This document shows positions 10,550 through 22,795 of a stretch of DNA of 64,000 bases, piece by piece (positions within the stretch are counted from its first letter, which is position 1; each line of letters starts with the position of its first letter). Made by a program: the position numbers and the translations under genes. Source of the stretch: Orobanche coerulescens (taxonomy: Eukaryota > Streptophyta > Magnoliopsida > Lamiales > Orobanchaceae); contig CM065819.1 in assembly GCA_033398695.1 (NCBI GenBank), positions 10,341,501 to 10,405,500 of the forward strand. The letters are read 5' to 3'. Under the pieces are notes generated by a model, which made no database searches, was not told the origin of the DNA, and saw only the letters and a list, made by a program, of their open reading frames with translations.

Positions 10550-13249
10550 TGTAACACCCCCAATCCACTCAGGGATATTACACGCCGTAGACCCTCTCCT
10601 CGAAGATCTACCAGGCTGGTAACAACATTTAACATCTCGACAATGCCTTCAAGGCTAAATGACTCAGTAGACCGATTTGGTCTTTCAATAAAATATACAA
10701 CTCAATTACAACATATACCCATGTAGGGGTCAAAGTACAATAAACTCCCGTACAATGGGGAAAAGATACTGCAGCGGAAAAGAAAATACAACTAGACCAA
10801 TACGACATCAACGGATCCTCGTGTGATTAGTATCGTTCATCTTTCATCATCCTTCGTGCCGACCCTGTGTTATGCTCCAAAACCTGAATGCAAAATAGAC
10901 ATCCACCCCGAATACTCGGGGTTAGCAAACTCCACTGTTTTGCTAGTGCAAATACAAAGTGCAAATACGAGCCATACAATTCACATTCCACGAATAACAA
11001 TAACCAGAATCCTCAAAGATCCAAACAAAGCGAAAAGTACTTCTCGAGGCAAGGGTTTGAGAAAACATTTCAAAATCGAAATACCAAAAACCAATGGAAA
11101 TAATTTATAAGACGGTTTAGAATGCCATCGAGAGTTTTAATAGAAAACCATTTAGGATTATCAAATCCTACTTTTCAAAATCCACAAGACAAAAGGGGTC
11201 ACCGCCCCAAAGTTTACTTTCCGTAAAATCACCTTTACCAAACCGTTGGGATTTTAGCCCCAAATCGTAAAATGACTTTTACAAAAATGTTGGGATTTTA
11301 GCCCCAATCAATAAAATGACTTTTACAAAACCATTGGGATTTTAGCCCCAAATCTCATCAACTCACAGTACACAAGAACGACCACAAGGTTCGTCTCCCA
11401 ACATCAAAATCCACAAATAAAGGATTTAAAACAAACAACAAAATACTCTAGAGCCATCCTAGCCAAGTAGTCCAAACGAACAACTTACCTCTTACACACT
11501 TAGTCAATGCATGCAATCATGAAAACCGTTCAAAAGCACTCATTTCCGGAAATGCCAATGATCAAACCACATTTGTAAAATGCACCACAATTAACCGCGG
11601 ACCTGACTTCGTGGATCCCTGCCGAGACCCCGTCGGATCTAACCCACAGTGGTTAAAAGCAAGCTCGCGGTTCCACAGCTTCGTGGAGCCCTACCGAGAC
11701 CCCGTCGGATCTAACCCGCAGTGAGCATACACACACACACGTTACTCATGCAATACTAACATGCTAAGAATGTAAGTTCATTAAGAATACTCACTAGAGA
11801 TGGCCATTAACTCGACACCATTATCAAACTCTTCAAAACACAATAACAAGATTAAATACGGAATACACGATTCATAACTTTAAACAAGAGGAGCATCATC
11901 ATCAAATCCTTCAACGTTCAAAATAATCAAATCATAATCAATTCCCAAAACACACCATTCACAAAACACACACGCATTTGAAAGAAAGCCTTTAACGAGG
12001 CCAAACCGAAATCTTTTGAAACTTCGTTTCAAACAACCAAACAAACACACTAATACGATCACCGATCATCATATCCACAAAATAAGAAAAGTATGGGCAA
12101 GGTACTTGCCTCGAAATCACAATCGCAATGAGACGACGGATAGGACGCGGTCGAATAGCCCCGAACCCCCGAACAATATCAAGAACGCGATAGCACCACG
12201 AGTATTACGAGAATAACACCACGAATCATCAATCACCAAACGGAATTCAACATCGGAATCCTCGGACACCTATAAACCTCCGGAAGTAACAATAACACAT
12301 GGTTACGACGAGAATCAAGGCCAAAACAACGGAAATCCCAACAAACTATCGAAGGGAAACTCATTGGGACATTTAATCGAACACTAAATGTTCAATAATT
12401 CCCAAGAACACTCGAATCGTCGATCGAGTTAAACAAACTTGATATATGGATATACAACCCATAGAACATGATTAATAACATCATACTACACCAATCAATG
12501 TATCAAAATCGGATTAGAAACGAAATCAAGAACAATTTCTCCAAAAAGTCAACTTGAAGGATAATCAAGAAATATACCTTGATTTGGATGAAGGATTCAA
12601 GTAGAGGTCGAAAATCTACAACAAGACTTGAGGTAGATGATCTCTACAAGTTTTGGAGCACTCAAATCGCCCAAGAATCGCCCACAATCGCCTAAGATGA
12701 AGGAGGAAGAAGAGAGGAGAAAAAATGAAGTTTTTCTCCTCGCAAATCTGCTAGAAGACGCAGAAAAAGCCCGTGTGCCGCGGCACAGGACAAGTGTGCC
12801 GCGGCCCAGGGACACCAAAAACGCCCAGGAATCAGCTTAGTGCCGCGGCACAGCCTGAGTGTGCCGCGGCACACGGTACAGCCCCTTTCAACACCAAAAA
12901 GGCACACCGTGTAGTCTTCGCTATTTCGACCATAACTTCTTCGTCTGGACTCCGATTGACTCACCGTTTGAACCATTTCAAAGCTAACTTGATTCTCTAT
13001 AATGTTGCAAAGATTCAGAATTTTTCGAATTTCCAAGAATTAATGGTGACATTACAAAGTCGAACTCCCCACGTGAAAAAGTCGATTAAGGACACGGAAC
13101 TCAACAAAACGACACCGAAACGAACTCGGATGACAAAAAGTGCAGAATTAATCATTCTCGGAATGACGAAACGGTCATGATAGAGTTGTCAAAACGAACT
13201 TCCTCCGAAAAAAAGAAAATTACCGAAATTCGAAATTGCGGATATTACA
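10550..13249 (-). repeat. gypsy-1 5' LTR (right copy)
   Basis: Nearly identical to 5251-7944 apart from scattered substitutions and small indels. Three perfect GTGCCGCGGCAC palindromes survive (12775-12786, 12840-12851, 12861-12872), one more than in the sister LTR, where the first site has decayed to a non-palindromic form. It ends ...GATATTACA against the AGAAA duplication. Confidence 0.9.
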
Positions 13250-13363
13250 AGAAAATGGGAAAAATATACGAGAATATTCTGGCAAAAGTACTGTGGTACT
13301 CTCCCATCATCCCTAGAATGAAATGACTCTTCCAATCAAAGTCCACAGCGAAAGATTTGATAT
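13250..13363 (+). pseudogene. CACTA transposase, short middle piece between two gypsy insertions
   Basis: About 109 bp of unique transposase sequence after the AGAAA duplication, encoding KVLWYSPIIPRMK, then a TGA, then LFQSKSTAKDLI. It matches the TNP2 segment that normally joins the cysteine region to the 'WH' block. The stop (about 13322-13327) sits where an arginine codon CGA is expected, so a C-to-T change is likely. The last five bases (GATAT) are the gypsy-2 target duplication, and the protein continues at 31646. Confidence 0.85.
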
Positions 13364-15277
13364 TGTAATATCCACATTTTTTTCTTTCCCTTGTATTTTC
13401 ATTTTTGGTGTATTTCTCGATCGTAGTGACCCTCGTGTACCCTTCAGTGTGTCCTTCCTGTCAACTGTTGAACTGTATTCTCGTTATTGTTATGCAGAAC
13501 CGCCGTTTCGGGGTTGCCGTGGATCCAATTCGTGTTATTGGTTCCCAAATATTGATTCCTATCGTTTTTATTCTCTTCCCTGATCATTTTTTTTTATCAT
13601 TTTGGGACCCAAAGGGGGCGTGGGCCGCGGCACAAGGTGTGTGTGCCGCGGCACACAAATTTCTTCAGTTGTTGGTCGAGCGAACTGTACCGTGTGCCGC
13701 GGCACACCCATCCGTCTTTGCGGCACAATGCCAAGTCGATCCGCGGCACACCGTCGTGCGCGGCACACTCGTGTGGCATTGCGACCAAAACCCAATCAGA
13801 CGGTGCCGCGGCACACGCAGGCCGTGCCGCGGCACACTGCCAAACCCTGGGCGTAAATTTTTGGCCTGTGCCGCAGCACACCTAAGCTGTGCCGCGGCAC
13901 ACAATGCGGTCAACCCCCTATAATTGTGTCGTTTTGAGCGTAATCTGCTCATTTCCTTCTTCTTCTTCCTGCGACGCGAGAGAGAGTGAGAGAGAGGGGG
14001 AGAGTTCCTCATCATTATCAATTGGGGGGTTGATTTTCATTATTTTTCTTCAGTTGTGAAGCCCGGACAATCAATCCAACGCGTGTTCTACGGATCTTAG
14101 TACTTGAATCTCCAAAGGTAATATCTCTAGAACCCTACTTTCGAATAATTTGGGGGTTTTGGGATTTTCTTCTGATTCGTTCCGTTTTGTTGGTGGACTC
14201 ATGATGAATACGATTAATATTGTTCGTATCTTTAGCTTTCCTACGGATTCATGGATATTTTGTGGATTTTTACGAAGTCAAGAGGGTTTGGTTGTGGTCC
14301 GCCCTCGTTGTTATTTTTGTGCGAATATACATGAATCGTAGGCGGGTTTTCGGGTGTATTCCATTTCCGTATTCGGCTAGAGTTGGTTGTAATTATGTTC
14401 TTCGAATCGTTAGGTTTGGTTCCGTGGTGATTATCCTTTCCGTTCGTTGCGTCATCAAAATATTCAAGGCAAGTATTTTTTTGGAAACCTTATGCTTAAC
14501 GTGGAATGGTAATGCATTTTGTGTGTGATTTGCTCACCTCGTGTTGGTCCGACGGGATCAAGGAGGGAATCCAAAGGTTTGCGTCCCGGATTCATGAGTT
14601 TGTTTAGCTAGCCAGTGCGGGAGGGTCCTTAGAGGCCTCGTGCGGGAATTTATGATATGACTCTGTTCCCAAGGCGATGCATGTGCGTGTTTTGCTTTAT
14701 AATATAGCCAGTGCGGGAGGGTCCTTAGAGGCCTCGTGCGGGAATTTATGATATGACTCTGTTCCCAAGGCAAATTGTTTGACTGTTTATTTCCGAAAAA
14801 GACATGTCTGGTTTTGGCTTTTGAAATTGATATTGGTGCATGTACTATGAAACGTGTAAGCGATTGGTTTGCCTTGATTACTTGTACTAGCGTAATTGCT
14901 AACCCCTTTTTGGGGACCCGTTTTGGGGAAATTCTTGTTATGGATTTCAGGTTATGATCATCCGGACGAGCGAGCGCTGGGACAGTACGAGGATGCTGGC
15001 CAGGGTCGTTGACATGTGCACTTGGGTTTACTTAATTCTTTTGTCCACTCCGACTTGGTTGTTTTCTATATTTATAAACTGATAGACTGTACTCGCGAGT
15101 ACTTAGGCTTTTCATTTCAAACTCCGTATTGTACTACTTTTAAATTGTTACATTGTTGGTTGATGATCATTTCGCCGGTTGCTCCGGGCGTAACTTTTAT
15201 GTCATATAATTAAATGTGTGTCCTCGCTAACCGGGATGGTTAGTCGAGTGAAGTTTTCTTGTTTGTAGCCTGGTGGG
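13364..15277 (+). repeat. gypsy-2 5' LTR, first part
   Basis: First 1914 bp of the LTR, up to the GTGGG duplication used by copia-A. It contains five perfect GTGCCGCGGCAC palindromes (13643, 13694, 13803, 13824, 13889) plus several decayed ones, and a ~65-bp module with GGGTCCTTAGAGGCCTCG present twice (about 14611-14674 and 14707-14772). Open frames here recur in the 3' LTR and are not genes. Confidence 0.9.
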
Positions 15278-17225
15278 TGTTAGGAGTATGCCCTCGAATG
15301 CCACTCAGAGGTTGTTGAGTGAGGGCATTGTACTTGTAATTATGTAAACCATTTATATAAGGCAAATGATGGTTTCTTTATTTACTGGTAGTTACTGGCA
15401 TTCCTAACTCGTAAATAAACATATAGAAACTAGTCCGTGTATTTGAGAGCAAAACGTTCCACTCCTTATTGGATAAGGGGGTCGGAACTGGAAAGGTTTA
15501 TAGCTCAAATACTTAATCGTTCGCAAGTCGATGAAACTTGACTGGGCGTTAAGTTTATGTAAAGAATTGTATGACGTGTTCTTTGACATGGAGAGTGCCT
15601 GTCGAACACTAATGGTTAGTGGGAGCACACGTTATAGGTATGCTAATTAGATTAGTATACTCGAACCGACTCACCCTCGATTCGTCACACGGATTTCACT
15701 CCGGGACAGTCAATGACGGAATCGAAAGGTTATGATAGGTATTCGTGAACCTTCGACTTGAGGATTTAATAGGGATGTGCTTGTGACGTCAAGATTTTCA
15801 TTAGAGTAGTTCGACCCTGTAAACCGGAAGGCGGGGGTCAACCTCGACGTGCATCTTGACGGGCAAGTAGCAGTCTGCGAATACCAAGATAGAATTCTTT
15901 CTCCTGTTAGTGAACGGGTTATATGTCCTATGCGGTTATTGGCAGATGAGATCATAAGTCTTTGGCCAAAGCATTGGAGCTAGCTGTATTAGATACACGA
16001 GAGCTCGATGATCTCGATTTGCATTAACGCATACATAGCGTCAAGTACAGATAGGTTTTGACTGACCGTGACCCTATAACTTGATCGGGATATTTGAAAG
16101 AAGGGTTTATACGTATACTGGTATTCACGACAGAATGGTTCTTGAATGATCCCAATCATTCGTTCTCAGTTGGGGTACAGTGTAGGCCGCCAGGCTGGCT
16201 AGGTGGTGCTACTACTCTTTGGTTCCTCCCATTGCTAACTGAGACGGACCTACCGAGTCGCGCATTAGGATTGACGACGGAATGAATCAAGCTTAATTCT
16301 CTCATTATGAATATTAGATATTGGATATCTAATTCGGGACATTGGATGTTTAAATTGATTTGTTGGATAAATTAATTTACGGCCTAATGAATTAAATAAA
16401 TTAGTGGGTGATAAATTTAATTCATGGATATAATAATTTCTTGGAGAAATTAATTATGTCATAATGTATTTGATATGATAAAATTAATTGGATTAATTAA
16501 TTGATATAAATACATCGGAACGGAATCGGAGTTTATCTGTTTGGACTCACAGCAGTCCGAAACGAACCGAACTCATCCGTTTTTCATCATAGCCGCCGCC
16601 CCCACTTTCCACCTTATTCCCTTTTGTTTTTGTTCCCATTGATTAATGGGTGATAATGACATGGTGGGGTTGATTCTCATTTGATGAGTTGTTTTAAGGT
16701 GAGTGGAATTTGAATAAGAAAAGGAGACTTCATTCTCTCAATTTAAGGCATTCATACGGATCAAAAAAAAAAAGTGAGTTCAAGAGAGAGAAAAGTTCTT
16801 CTCAAAGTAGTCTTCTTCTTCTTCACTTTCCTCTTGGTTTTCTTAGAGAAATTTCAAGAGATTAATTGAGAGTTGTGAGTTATACACTTAGAGTGTGATA
16901 ATCTCATATTGCAAGCTTCATCACCTAGCTCTAGCCGTATCCTCGGAGGATAGCAAGGTGTTGTCATTCCGTTCGTTTTTCCGGCGCGTGGCAAGTAGAG
17001 ACGCGGTGCTTTCGGCGTTGGATCGTTCAAGAGCTTGGGGAATAGCTCAAGAGAAGGTTACCATTTAATCAACGGACTTCGAGGGTATGTTTCTCGTATC
17101 TCTTGTATTTCGTTTTTGATATTCGTATATACGTAGCTCGATCGATCCTCGTAGGGATTCGGATCGAATTTATTTTCGTTTTACCGCTTCCGCTGGGCCT
17201 TCGTTTTAGGCGCTGAATCCCAACA
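15278..17225 (+). repeat. copia-A 5' LTR
   Basis: 1948 bp, TGTTAGGAGTATGCCC ... AATCCCAACA. It includes 'tttatataaggc' near 15350 (possible TATA element) and AT-rich blocks near 16310-16500. The sister copy 22796-24737 differs by small substitutions and indels only. Confidence 0.9.
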
Positions 17226-18856
17226 GTGGTATCGGAGCGTAGGTCTTGCGATCGTATATACGATATTAGCATTTGGAATGCTCGATTAGATGGTGAATGA
17301 TTTGGAATCATTTTAGTCATAATCGTGGTATATATTTTTACGTTCGTTGTAATTATATTTTTCGTAAGTTTATGTCTAAATATAAATCTTAATTTCTTGG
17401 AAAAATGATTTATATTGAAGATATGAATGTTGGAGAATATAGATATTGGATATCCGGTCGAAAAACTAGTCCCGAAATGCCGTTGGACGGTCCGGGAGGG
17501 GTCCGGAAGTCGGGGGCCGCGGCCCAGGGCTGTTGCAGCCGGCCTGGGCAGCCACTGTACTGTGGGCCGCGGCACAGGGCTGCTGGGCAGCCGGCCGGCA
17601 GCTGCCGAGCGTGATCGGCCATGCCAGGCATGTCTGCCGGCATGCTGCCGGCAGTGACTCGGCCATGGCAGGCCAATTTCGCCCCGGCTCGATTTTTCCG
17701 TGTATTCTTGAAAATTAATCTCCCTCATGTTAAATTGGATTTAATATGATTAAAATGATTTATGGTATTTCATTTTATAAGGGAAATTTGATTAATTGGA
17801 ATATTTATGGTCGACCGAATTATTTTGAACGTTATCATATTACCGATTGTGTGAATCGATTGGATCGGTTCGTATTGTTGATTGGATCAATGTATCTCTA
17901 CGTTTTCCATTTTTTAGTATTTATTGAATGAATGCTTGTGAATGGGGATGTGGTTCGTGGACTTAGTTTTTGAATCGTTCGTTTTATTCGATTGGGTTGT
18001 AAAGGCCGTTTTGAGCCTATTTATTTTACTAGAAAAATTTGTATCTAGGATGCAATTTTCAATGTAAAATTTATATGTAATGACGAAGACCGGAGGAAGA
18101 TCCATTTCGAGAAGACGAAGACTTGTAATTAGATTACGGAGTTTTTGTTTTCTAGGAACGGTCCATGAACCACATGTTGGTAGCAACTAGGTTGTGAATG
18201 GTTGTTTCATATTGTATGAATGCCACAAACGCGCTTAAACGATTAATGTGCAAAGTGTAACGTTAATCGCGATAATTCTCCCACAACAAATAATTAAGTT
18301 TATAAGGTTTCAAAGTTTTTTCCTTCCCTCCATCGAGTTTTCGGGAAATTGAAATCCAAACCGGATGTGCTATGCTTCCGAGTTATCGGGGTAGTCGTTC
18401 GGGGAGGACGGATAAATTACCGGGAGCGCATTGGATGCCTTCAGTTGGAGCAAATTTTATCCCTAGAAACCTGATAGGTTGCCGGATAAGATTCAATTGT
18501 GAAACTGATTTGCGTCGATGGTATAAACTTAACTTGTTCACGAACCATAGAAACCGTATAGGTTGAGGGGAGTGAACAAGGGGAAAAAGAAGATCGAATC
18601 ATCCATTAGATGGGTTGGTGTTGGACACCACTTTATGAAAATTAATAGACTAGAAACCTATTCGGTTGCCCTCTATTAAGATTTATAAAGAACTCGATCA
18701 CCACTATGAAGTAAGAGCGATGATACTTCCGGATATCACAAAGGAGTGTGTTATTCCGATAAAAATAGTGGGAGCTGGGTAACAAGAATAGAAAAGACCT
18801 TAAATTCTATACTCAGAACATAATTGAATGAGTCACTAATTAATCTGTTATACTTA
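17226..18856 (+). other. copia-A primer site and untranslated leader
   Basis: TGGTATCGGAGC at 17227-17238 is the primer site next to the LTR. The 1.6-kb leader has no gag motif. Between about 17460 and 17690 it carries a GC-rich island unlike its AT-rich surroundings, with perfect palindromes GGGCCGCGGCCC (17514-17525) and CTGCCGGCAG (17645-17654). Long overlapping frames on both strands of this island are Pro/Ala/Arg-rich and look like composition artefacts. Confidence 0.75.
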
Positions 18857-19735
18857 ATGCAGACAAATCTCAATATGACAATGAATCCACTCGCAATTCT
18901 ACTCAAAAAGAACACCTTAATGGGACCTAACTTTGTGGATTGGCTCCGCAATCTGATGATTGTCCTCAGTATAGAGGCACTGGGATACGTCTTGGAGACG
19001 GACATTCCGGCGCCTCCTATGCGGACTCGAGCCAATCAGGAAGAGTTTGAAAACCACGAAAAGTGGGTTAAGGATGACGTGAAAGTCCGTGCTTATATGA
19101 TGGCTTCCATGTCTAATGAGCTTCAGAGAGCTCATGAGAAAATGACTTCTGCTAGGCAGATTCTATCTCACTTAACCGAGCTTTATGGTGAGCACAAGTG
19201 AATCGCTAGATATGAGATATCCAAGCAAGCTGTTCGGTGCAAGGATGAAGGAAGGTGAGAAGGTTGGGGAACACGTCCTCAAAATGATATCCATGATCGA
19301 GAGATTGGAGGCTCTTGATTTTAAAATGGATACTTCTCTCCAAACCGACCTTATCCTACAGTCTCTCCCTGATTCCTTCTCACAGTTTGTTATGAACTTC
19401 AACTGCAATGAGATTGCATGTAACTTAGCTGGGCTAATGAACAAACTGGTGACCGCTCAGTCTCAGATGAAGACCCCGCGGATGAAGGAGTCTGCACTTG
19501 TGATTTCTTCTGGACTTTGGAAGTCTAAGAATAAAAAGAAAAAGACCAAGAAGCGGACTGGACCACAAGCTAAGGACCTTAAGGGAAAGGGCAAGGCCCC
19601 GATGGTTCCAAACAACAAGAAGAAGAAGGATACTTGTCTCAAGTGCGGTGAGCTGGGCCACTGGGCTAGAGACTGTCCGATTCTTCATGGCACTTCATGT
19701 ACAGAACTTTTAGTTTTGGAAACAAATTGTTCTGC
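18857..19735 (+). pseudogene. copia-A gag (frameshifted)
   Basis: ATG at 18857 opens a frame with the copia gag motif GPNFVDWLRNLMIVL and continues through a helical core to about 19190. A frameshift there passes to a second frame with EGEKVGEHVLKMISMIERL, a lysine-rich linker, and one CCHC zinc knuckle CLKCGELGHWARDC (19635-19676). Gag would form the particle and the knuckle bind RNA. Broken by at least one frameshift near 19195. Confidence 0.85.
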
Positions 19736-22700
19736 TACTGTATTTTCTACTTCCTGGATACTGGATTCTGGTGCTAGTTCTCATATTTGTACCGTGAATC
19801 GGGATCTGGAACAAAGTAGGAAGCTTGGAGCTGGAGAAGTTATGATCACACGGTCGGAGCGGGCATAGTGTCGAGGCGACCGACATAGGATCACTTCTTT
19901 TGGGTTTAGAATCCGGCTTTGTTTTGACTTTAGAAGATGTACTTGTTTTGCCCAAGGGGCACAAAAACATTGTATCCATTCCGGTCATGGACCGAAAAGG
20001 CATTTCATTTTTCATTGGTGATGGTTCCTGCAAAATTTATTTTAGAAATAAACTAGTGGGTACTGCTACATTGTTGAATGGATTGTATCATCTAAATCTC
20101 AGCAACAAAGTAGTTGTGAATACTATAACTAGAAAACGCGGTAGGGATGAAACCAATCAAGTTTTGAAATGGCATCTTAGACTTGGTCATGTTGGTCAGA
20201 CCAAGGTTTACAAGATGGAAAAAGATGGACTTATGGGTCCATTGGGATCGGATCCCTTTCCTACTTGTGAATCTTGCCTTAAAGGCAAAATGACTAAGTC
20301 CCCCTTCACAGTGACATTTCAAAGAGCCGCTGATAAACCGGGATTAATCCATACCGATGTATGTGGTGCTTTGGAAGCGGACGTGACGGATATCAATATT
20401 TCATTACGTTTACAGATGATCATACTAGGTATGGTTATGTATACTTAATGAAACATAAATCTAGGCCTTTGAGAAATTCCAGAATTCAAGGCCCTAGTCG
20501 AAAACAAAGCGTAATCATATCAAAGCACTTGGTCGGACCGAGGTGGCGAGTATATGAGTACGGAGTTTGACGAGTTCCTTAAGGAACATGGAATAGTTTC
20601 ACAACTAACACCTCCGGTACTCCTCGGTTAAATGGTGTGTCACAAAGAAGGAACCGGACCACTGAACATGGTCCGTTTCATCTTGGGCTATCTTGACTTG
20701 CCGATTTACTGTGGGGTATGCACTCTGACCGCCGCGTATATCTTGAGCAGATGTCCTTCCAAATCCGTTCCTAAAACTCCACATGAGATGTGGGAAGGAA
20801 GGAAACCAAGTCTTAATCATATTAGGATTTGGGGATGTCCCGCTTATGTCAAGAAGACTAAGGTGGAAAAGTTGGAAGCTAGGTCTGCGAAGGGCGTTTC
20901 ATTGGATTCCCGTCTGGGACGATGGGATATCTATTCTACATGCCCGAAGATCGAAGGATCATTGTTGCTTTACAAGCACACTTCTGGAAGATGAGTTCAT
21001 TCGGGAAGGCGGAGCAGTAGAAGTATTTCTTTAGAAGAATACAATGAAACTCCTCGAGAGACACTGTCAAGAAACTGGAACCGAACTTTCTGAAACACAA
21101 GTACAACCACCTCGTAGGTCTAGTAGGGTGTCTCATTTACCTGAGAGGTATGGGCTTATGCACTTGGAGGAGCTGGGTCTCCATGAGGTTCCAAGTGATA
21201 GCCAAGAGACCGACCCAACAACCTATGACCAAGCGATGGTGGATGTAGACTCCGCGAAATGGCGTGAAGCTATGGAAGCTGAGATAGACTCGATGCATGT
21301 CAATCACGTCTGGACTCTAGTAGACCGCCCCAAGGGCATAGTGCCCATTGGGAATAAGTGGATCTACAAGAGAAAGACTGATGGTGATGGCAAGGTTGAC
21401 GCCTATAAGGCCAGGCTTGTGGCAAAGGGTTATACCCAAAAGGAAGGGATTGATTACCACGATACCTTCTCGCCCGTAGCCATGATCAAGTCTATTCGCA
21501 TGATGCTTGCTATAGCTGCCTACCACGATTATGAGATATGGCAAATGGACGTAAAGACGGCTTTCCTTAATGGATTCCTCGAGGAGGAAATCTATATGGA
21601 GCAGCCTAAAGGTTTTGTGTCCGAAGTCGATATTCAGAAAGTGTGCAAGCTTCAGCGTTCCATTTATGGACTGAAGCAAGCGTCGCGTAGTTGGAACCAT
21701 CGTTTTGACGAGGCGGTCAAAGAGTTTGACTTCGTGCAAAATGAAGAGGAACCTTGTGTATACAAGAAGGTTAGTGGGAGCAAGATCGCATTCTTAGTAC
21801 TATATGTAGATGACATTCTACTAATAGGAAATGATGTGGGAATGCTCGATTACGTGAAAGCTTGGCTTTCGAGTAATTTCTCCATGAAAGACTTGGGAGA
21901 AGCAACCTATATTCTTGGAATTCGACTATACCGGGATAGAGCGAAGAGAACAATAGGCCTTTCCCAAGCCCTCTATATAGATAAGATCTTAAAGCGATTT
22001 AAGATGGATGATTCTAAAAGAGGATTCCTACCGATGCAACATGGAATAAAACTCACCTTGAAGATGTGTCCTCAAAGTGAGGAACAACGAAAGGAAATGA
22101 GTAATATACCATATGCTTCAGCCGTGGGTAGCCTTATGTATGCTATGTTGTGTACAAGACCTGACATCGCGCATGCTGTAAGCGTGGTGAGTAGGTTTCA
22201 GGCAAACCCAGGTAGGGAACATTGGACTGCCGTAAAGAACGTTCTCAAGTACTTAAGAAGGACTAGAGATATGGTTCTGATGTATGGCGGTGGAGAATTG
22301 GATGTGGTGGGATTCACTGATTCGGACTTCCAAGGACTGAAGGACGACTCAATGTCCACTTCTGGCTACATATTTACTCTTAATGGAGGAGCAGTATCTT
22401 GGCGTAGTGCCAAGCAAAGCGCGATCGCCGATTCCACTGTCAGCCGAGTATCAAGCGGCCTCGGAGGCTTCCAAGGAAGGGTTACGGATTAAGAAGTTTC
22501 TAGGAGAACTTCAAATGATACCATGTGGCTTGTTTGCTGTTCATTGTCTTTGCGACAACGACCAATTTGTAGCACGGAGCCGAGGTTTCACAACAGCACC
22601 AAACATATTGAGAGGAAGTATCATCTCGTAAGAGAATTTGTTCGCAAGGGATACATTGTGCTGCATCGAGTAGACTCGGCCGACAACGTCGCCGATCCAC

Positions 22701-22780
22701 TGACCAAGCCACTATCTCAGACTAGCTTGGAGCGTCATCTGGAGAACATGGGTATTAGATACCATAGTGTGTGGCATTGA
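19735..22780 (+). pseudogene. copia-A pol: protease, integrase, RT, RNase H (broken)
   Basis: Order is typical of Ty1/copia. Protease: WILDSGASSHIC near 19755-19790. Integrase: LRLGHV ... CESCLKGKMTKSPF zinc region (about 20170-20310), HTDVCG and FTDDHTRYGY of the catalytic core (about 20350-20440), then frameshifts and a loss around 20450-20630. RT runs in one long frame 21044-22492 with KARLVAKGYTQKEGIDY, QMDVKTAFLNG and the active-site YVDD at 21803-21814. RNase H: FTDSDFQG near 22315, then a frameshift before the last ~100 codons (DPLTKPLS near 22690). It cannot make an intact polyprotein. Confidence 0.87.
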
Positions 22781-22783
22781 GTG

Positions 22784-22795
22784 CAAGTGGGAGAT
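22784..22795 (+). promoter_or_regulatory. copia-A polypurine tract
   Basis: CAAGTGGGAGAT directly precedes the 3' LTR TGTTAGG. It is the expected plus-strand primer for reverse transcription. Confidence 0.75.

Larger units (their letters stand above)
5251..13249 (-). mobile_element. gypsy-1: non-coding Ty3/gypsy element with long LTRs (LARD-like)
   Basis: Two near-identical direct LTRs of about 2.69-2.70 kb flank a 2.6-kb interior. The insertion duplicated AGAAA (5246-5250 and 13250-13254) within the CACTA transposase exon. Orientation is minus: a polypurine tract lies at the inner edge of the left LTR and a 'tggtatcggagct' primer site at the inner edge of the right LTR, both read on the reverse strand. 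No gag, protease, RT or integrase is recognisable in any frame of the interior. LTR similarity suggests recent insertion; supply of proteins in trans is inferred. Confidence 0.88.

Noticed and set aside
13405..14021. Long overlapping frames on both strands (up to about 170 codons) in the palindrome block of the gypsy-2 LTR
   Set aside because: They recur in the 3' LTR and LTR-C, have CAAAH/VPRHT-type low-complexity repeats made by the palindromes in every frame, and match no known domain.
17069..17728. 219-codon minus-strand frame in the copia-A LTR/leader
   Set aside because: Antisense to the element, Pro/Ala/Arg-rich from a GC island, without recognisable domains.
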